From Saturnia japonica (taxonomy: Eukaryota > Arthropoda > Insecta > Lepidoptera > Saturniidae): DNA of 64,000 nucleotides. Each line of letters opens with the position of its first letter. Position 1 is the stretch's first letter. Location of the stretch: NCBI GenBank assembly GCA_033032175.1, contig CM065325.1, forward strand, positions 13,172,930 to 13,236,929, read 5' to 3'. Below the pieces are notes generated by a model. That model had not been told where the DNA came from and searched no databases. It was given only the letters and a program-made list of their open reading frames with translations. Made by a program: the position numbers and the translations under genes. This document shows positions 59,272 through 64,000 of the stretch, in pieces.

Positions 59272-59396
59272 CTAGGTCTCCGGCGGAGCGAGCGGGGCTC
59301 CGCACGTGGCCACGGGGAAGCTTTTCACGTGCGTCTGCCATTGCGTTGACAGCTGGAAGAACTTGACTCCGGTCCATTCAGTGCCATCGATGTAGA
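59272..59396 (-). CDS. PACS last coding exon
   Basis: [40 protein letters not shown] and T, then TAG. Human PACS ends with [20 protein letters not shown] and HVK.FPV plus a short tail, so length and end agree. Confidence 0.93.
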
Positions 59397-62300
59397 CTAC
59401 AAGAAAAAATATCACAAATTTAAAAATTGCCATTTGTATTAGCAGGTTTTTCGATTACAAAAATAAAATCCTAAACACATTTTTGGTTAGATTGTTGAGA
59501 AATCTGTCATTTAATGGCATCATAAAATTAAATAAATCATAGAGAAATACTGTTTTTAACCAGTTCATTCAGATTAGTTACGGCAAAAATATGTACTGAT
59601 GTGGGAACCCCATCGGAATTAGCACGAAATATCTCACAATTTTAAGCGGAATTAGCACGGGATCTCCGCAAGCTTTAAGCGGAATTTGCAGATCTCCCAT
59701 AACTTTAAGCGGAATTAGTACGGGATCTCCCCAAGCTATCATCGGAATTGCCAAGAGATCTCCCACACCTTTAAGCGGAATTAGCATGGGATCTCTCTTA
59801 CCTTTAAGCGGCTGATTGTGTGAACTCTTGGCTGAGCAGATGAGCCTGGCGACTCCGTCCACGGTCTGCGCACGTCCTACCTCCTGTTCACCACCCTTCT
59901 CCTTCTTCTTACCCAGACGCATTACTGCGAATGTTTTAAATTGATCGTGTGAGTACCTTACACAAAGTGAAAACCAAACTAGGATAATTTTTATACTATA
60001 AAGTAGATGTTCATGTGAAATACTTGAATTTGAAATTAGCAACACTCTCTTAAATAGAAGGGAAGAGAGTTTTTGACTTTAGATTGACCTGTCACATGGT
60101 GGTTTTTATCTTATAATTCATAAACCTACGTCATTTGAATCTATATTTTGTATCTTAGGAGAATTTTGTTTGATATTTTTTTATTATTTGATTGTACAGA
60201 AGTGAATTAGATTAGATTATAAGTAAATAATAACTAGATGCCAATGACTATTTATTACGGTTTTAAGTTGCCACAAAAACTCGTTGGACAGTTCTAACAA
60301 GGTAACCACCATCTTGTTACAGCTATGTTTGAAGATTACAAAAATTATACAATTATTCTTAAAAGACTGGTATTCAGTCGCCTTAACAATAAAAACAAAA
60401 GAGGGGAATATTTATGATGTGATTTTGTTATAAATCACCCATCTATTTAACTACATGAGACATTTTTTTAAATCAAATTTTATTGATTTATAATCACACC
60501 TATGATAGCTTGCCAATCGAAAGGTGTTCCTGACTATTTTTAATTAAATTAATTTGAATAATTTTTTTCATAACTTTCATTTTTTGTTAACTGAACAAAT
60601 TTAGTTTCAACTGGTAGTTTTTAACATGGTGAATATACCTTGGTAGGTTTACCTAATTATTTCTATTCATGGCTACCTGGCAAGCAGGTATGAAAAGATA
60701 AGTCAATACAGGTTTTAATATTTAACAGTAATCTGTTAAATATTAAAAATTGGTATCTAATGAAAGGTAATTTAATTACGAAAATAATATTATAGACCTG
60801 CCTACAAAAACCCGTTCATGAAATATTTTTGCAATGCTTTGAAGTTTTCAAACCAAAGCAAGTAAATATGAGCAAGAGAGAGAGAGAGAGAGTAAAGCGT
60901 CTGAAATCCGTGTTATAGAACGGGACACAAAATACATAAAATTTGATTTAAAAAATATGTCTCATCTGGTTACCGGATGGGTGAATGACAACCTTCCACG
61001 GTCTCCTCTACTGTTAACGTTATGATTTATTAGGTACAAACTTTTTTGCTTTTTCTCTTTGGTGAGGTACGTGATGCAGAGGTGCGCGTTCTGGCGGGTC
61101 ACGTGCAGCGCTCGGAACGACGCCTTCACTGTCACCTTGCTGTCAACGCCCTCTGTCTGACGACCGGATACCTACCCGAACCACATTCATTATAATCTGA
61201 TACAAGCAAAACCAACAACACGATACTAGATTCCTATAGGATGGAGTTTTATAAAATCATGTGGTCGTTTTTTTATTCAATAATAAACTTGACTTTTTGA
61301 TTTAAACACATAAATTCCGTTTCGTGGCAGCTTTCCCCCGGCCAATTCGAAATGCCACCCCCCTTTTCACCTTAAATTCCAAGTTTAAAACTTATCTTCT
61401 TTTAGAGCAAATACGTTGGCCTGATATAATTTCTTTATTATTTTATGTTATATCAGTTACAATTATTATTATTATTATTTTTACTTTAAATATTTATTAT
61501 TATTAACTCTTACTAGTTGATATAAAACACTTCATGCATAGTATTTATTTATTTTAAACACAGCGCAAGACATAACTTTCTGGGCATTGAGTGAAAGTTA
61601 GCGCTCGAGGACTTACCCCCTCCAGCATAAATGCTGACTCGAGGCACATTTGCTACATACACATGTATTCCATTAATTATTTAGTATTGTTTTTTTTTCT
61701 TTCTACAATTTTTTATTTTCTTTCTTTCTTCCTTTACATACAAATACCTTTTTTTAATCATATCCGTGATCTGTAGACTTTATAATGGACTACTATCTCT
61801 AAATTCGTACAGACAGAACTACAGATTTACTAATCCTTCGGCTCTCAAGATCACACAAAATTCACGTAAAATTGGCAGTAATGCAATCAATGGGAGTAAG
61901 TTATTATTAGAGAAAAAAAAAATGTTTGCAACACAGAACAATAAAAAAAGAGAACAGATATAAACATCGAAAAAAAAATGGCATCGAATATCCAAATCAA
62001 TACTAAAAACCTTGACACACGGGCCATCCTAAATCCCATATATATTTAAATAATAATATTCATTAATGTGGACAGCTCACCAGCCAATAGTCGAGTTGTA
62101 GTTCGAGAGGCTCGGTCCGCTGCAGCAGAGGCGCCGAGAGGTCAGGTGGCTGAGCGTGCGCGTGCGCATGTCCGTGCGCATGCGCGTGGTGCGGAGGGGC
62201 GGGCGTGCCCGGCGGAGAGGGCCGCGCGGGGGGAGACCCGCCTTCGTCGAGCTCCAATGACGAGACACCGGTCTCGCTGCATCCCACGCGGACTTCCTAT

Positions 62301-63551
62301 ATTCACAGATTCAATAAAAAAAATTATTTATGTAAAAGTATTTAATAACTAAGTGTTGGAATATGAACGCAGCCCAATAGCTTTAACTGGCTGGCAACAT
62401 TTATTGTATTTTAGATATGCTCTGTCATCGCTATTTCCTGTTCCTTTTTGGTATTGTAATATAGAAGTCATTTGTCATTCCGTTCACGCCTGTCTTTTAT
62501 TTTCTCTTCTTAAGCTTAACTAATCGGATCTAATAATCAATAGTTTGCTATTACTAAGTATCATCGATTAAGATTAAGTAATAACTTTTAAGACATGAAA
62601 CTTTCGTATTGTATCATTAGGAACTTCTTGAAAATCTGACCCCAAACATCAATAGGTGTGGTTCCGGCAGCTTTACTTGAGAGACAGTCTCCACTAGGTT
62701 TAGCGTACTATCATCATCTTGGGTCACATCGTCACTTAAGATAAGGTGAGAATGTGGCTACAACGCTAAACCTATAACGATAAAATAAACAAACCTACGA
62801 CCGAAGTAAAACTAGAAAAAAAATCACTGTTCTCAAAATATTTGGAAACATCTAGAATCTATTCTAAAGATGCATTGTAGTAATTTTAATTAGCTAACGT
62901 AACTTAATTTGTTGCCACGAAATAAGCAACCGGACAACTTTTCAAAAAACATTAATTATTAATCACTATGTATTTATAGTGCTAGAAAAATATTAAGTAC
63001 ATAAAACAACGCGTAAACGTATAAATTGTTAAATTGCCACGCAAACGATACCGCAGGGCGCATGACGTCATACGTGGAGTCACTAATAAACGAGCACAGA
63101 AAATTATAAGGAAACAACAGATTTCAGCTCAACGCACCAATTGGGTGACGTTTGCTTACACACGAGTGACGTCATGCGTTATTATCGCTATCATAAAATA
63201 TTCAAAGTTATTTAATAAATAATTATTATATTTATTATGAAGATTATTTTCAACTACATTTTATATTCTTTTGTTTTTACTGTCCGGTCGCCTATTGAAG
63301 ATTACTATGTACATTGTATATAATAGATTTATTAATTGAAAAATATATTATTATTTGAATTTTCTTGATTTAGTAATAATTGACCATGACGTGACGGTAT
63401 AGATATATAACGAATTCTAAAGTATATAATACTAACAGCTATAAATGGGACGAAGGTTTGGCTCGCGTCTTCGTCTCCAGACTTGTCTCGGTATGCGACC
63501 ATCGCCTCACCGATCGGTATGTTCAACACGGGACCGATACTATTGAGGTAC
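59272..63551 (-). CDS. PACS (phosphofurin acidic cluster sorting protein), last five coding exons
   Basis: Adaptor that sorts furin and other acidic-cluster cargo between endosomes, TGN and ER. Exons 63551-63437, 62296-62081, 61171-61042, 59924-59802 and 59396-59272 join in frame to give 235 C-terminal residues. Matches to the conserved PACS C-terminus: [39 protein letters not shown], a fold with [12 protein letters not shown], then [39 protein letters not shown], and [20 protein letters not shown] with THVKSFPV. The variable loop is rich in His-Ala dipeptides ([13 protein letters not shown]). The upstream part, including the furin-binding region, lies to the right. Drosophila has one PACS homologue (KrT95D). 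The donor of exon 59924-59802 has been tandemly copied into the intron. Confidence 0.93.
59617..59811 (-). repeat. 33-bp tandem repeat built on the PACS 5' splice site
   Basis: Six head-to-tail units (five of 33 and one of 30 bases) with consensus on the minus strand CCGCTTAAAGGTATGGGAGA then TCCCGTGCTAATT. The first unit begins inside the exon and contains the genuine donor AAAG|GTAAGA. The second keeps AAAG|GTGTGG; others have changed GT to GC or TT. A seventh partial start lies at 59611-59616. Confidence 0.85.
59802..59924 (-). CDS. PACS exon (penultimate)
   Basis: [20 protein letters not shown] … [15 protein letters not shown]. Acceptor 'cattcgcag', donor 'aaag|gtaaga'. The exon's last ten bases are repeated downstream as a tandem array. 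Confidence 0.93.
59925..61041 (-). other. PACS intron
   Basis: AT-rich. At 60270-60320 'ttgcca.aaaaactc…agttctaacaagg…accatcttgtta' repeats a phrase at 45238-45295. A (GA)n run lies at 60876-60893. No gene. Confidence 0.5.
61042..61171 (-). CDS. PACS exon
   Basis: [20 protein letters not shown] … [13 protein letters not shown], equivalent to the human block '…TLKNTFRSLQVSRL…VVTKEKNKK'. Acceptor 'ttcgggtag', donor 'aaaaa|gtttgt'. Confidence 0.9.
61172..62080 (-). other. PACS intron
   Basis: AT-rich with T-rich low-complexity tracts (61430-61500, 61690-61760). Nothing recognised. Confidence 0.5.
62081..62296 (-). CDS. PACS exon with His-Ala-rich loop
   Basis: [20 protein letters not shown], a Pro/Ala/His-rich linker, then [11 protein letters not shown]. 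Phase 0 at both ends; donor 'ctg|gtgagc'. GC-rich compared with its introns. The linker is poorly conserved and probably disordered. Confidence 0.9.
62650..62775 (+). repeat. SINE fragment, inverted orientation
   Basis: 'aggtgtggttccggcagctttacttgagagacagtctccactaggtttagcgt' then 'atcttgggtcacatcgtcactt' is the reverse complement of the SINE body at 7090-7190. In a PACS intron. Confidence 0.6.
63031..63196 (+). repeat. Interspersed repeat with CRE-like palindromes, copy 2
   Basis: Pairs with 4028-4200. TGACGTCA occurs at 63063-63070 and 63167-63174. In a PACS intron. Confidence 0.6.
63437..63551 (-). CDS. PACS exon (fifth from the end)
   Basis: [20 protein letters not shown] … [10 protein letters not shown], equal to human PACS 'PIAEAMLTYKQKSPDEESSQ' and 'KFIPFVG'. 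Acceptor 'ttgtcgcag', donor 'gct|gttagt'. Confidence 0.92.
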
Positions 63552-63595
63552 CTGCGACAACACATCAGATTCATTATATTTAAATATAAATAAAT

Positions 63596-64000
63596 AAATA
63601 AAATTGAAGTGTCTGTTTGTAATGTCAAAATAACAGCTTTTTACTAAATGCATATGAAAGTATATACAATACCTATAACAAAAAACCAATTTTTAAAATT
63701 CTTGTCTGACTGTCTGTCTGTTTTTTTGTTCCGAGTAATCTCCGAAACGGTTGGACCGATTTTGACGGTACTTTCACTGGTAGATAGCTGATGTTAAAGG
63801 AAAAAGAATTAGGATTCCGCACAAATAATAAAAATGGTCATGGTGAATCAATTCGGGCGCTTAAAATGGCTTATACTAAGTAAACCATAACAGATATAGC
63901 AAATTAATGTACTACATAATTTTAGTTAAAAAGACCTACAAAAAAATCAGCGAGAGTATACGTCTATCTTCTAATTACAATAAGCATTTCTATCTTTAAA
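63596..64000 (+). repeat. Lepidopteran repeat, second copy of 17558-18052 (runs off window)
   Basis: 'aaataaaattgaagtgtctg', 'ctccgaaacggttggaccga', 'tttcactggtagatagctga', 'ggattccgcacaaataa' and 'atagcaaattaatgtactac' match copy 1 in order. In a PACS intron, 45 bases from the exon at 63551. Confidence 0.72.

Noticed and set aside
59617..59811. CRISPR-like array
   Set aside because: Units are contiguous with no unique spacers and overlap a eukaryotic exon; this is a minisatellite.
59578..60045. 155-codon minus-strand open frame through the PACS exon and tandem repeat
   Set aside because: It includes a real exon (59924-59802), but the rest is read-through of intron and the 33-bp array; splice sites and PACS homology define the true boundaries.
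62068..62352. 94-codon + strand ORF over the PACS His-rich exon
   Set aside because: Antisense shadow of a GC-rich exon; arginine/alanine-rich composition only.

Overview
This is eukaryotic nuclear DNA, most probably from a moth or butterfly (Lepidoptera). The evidence is split genes with GT/AG introns, AT-rich non-coding DNA, insect-type proteins, and many interspersed repeats of kinds common in lepidopteran genomes. These include tRNA-derived SINEs, non-LTR retrotransposons of the R1, I and Jockey/CR1 kinds, hAT and pogo DNA transposons and their MITEs, and repeat ends reading like 'gaagccacgggcacagctagt'. No bacterial operon, CRISPR array, rRNA or free-standing tRNA gene was seen.

Layout. 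1-543: last exon of a C2HC zinc-finger gene (+) that starts left of the window. 944-1441: two short + strand ORFs in tandem, each predicting a tiny single-pass membrane protein. 3812-30346 (-): a complete 12-exon gene for the CD98/4F2 heavy chain (SLC3A2-like), 612 codons. Its 11.9-kb first intron contains a second same-strand gene, a two-exon Myb/SANT-like protein (28636-29607), plus LINE, hAT and MITE copies. 30.8-43.1 kb: a retrotransposon pile of a decayed I-like LINE, a GC-rich R1-clade LINE abutting it, a MITE with CTCAG ends, and a minus-strand Jockey/CR1-type LINE. 43520-45449: a non-autonomous hAT element. 45704-48024 (+): a complete two-exon gene for the actin maturation protease ACTMAP (C19orf54/UPF0692 family), 276 aa. 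51952-55429: a 3.5-kb pogo/Tigger-like transposon with TIRs, TA target duplication and a decayed DDE transposase. 59272-63551 (-): the last five coding exons (235 residues) of a PACS (phosphofurin acidic cluster sorting protein) gene, whose 5' part lies right of the window.

The host genes are unrelated in pathway: amino-acid transporter subunit, membrane-traffic adaptor, actin N-terminal processing and DNA-binding proteins. They sit as islands between repeats. The most unusual observations are a 33-bp tandem repeat in PACS made of copies of a working 5' splice site; the tandem membrane micro-ORF pair; a hAT relic with a perfect 8-bp target duplication carrying a nested MITE; a two-copy MITE family with about 30-bp TIRs; and an R1 element that has lost the RT YADD box and part of its endonuclease by two internal deletions. 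All splice sites, translations and repeat pairings were read by eye. Family names rest on recognised motifs, not on database searches.
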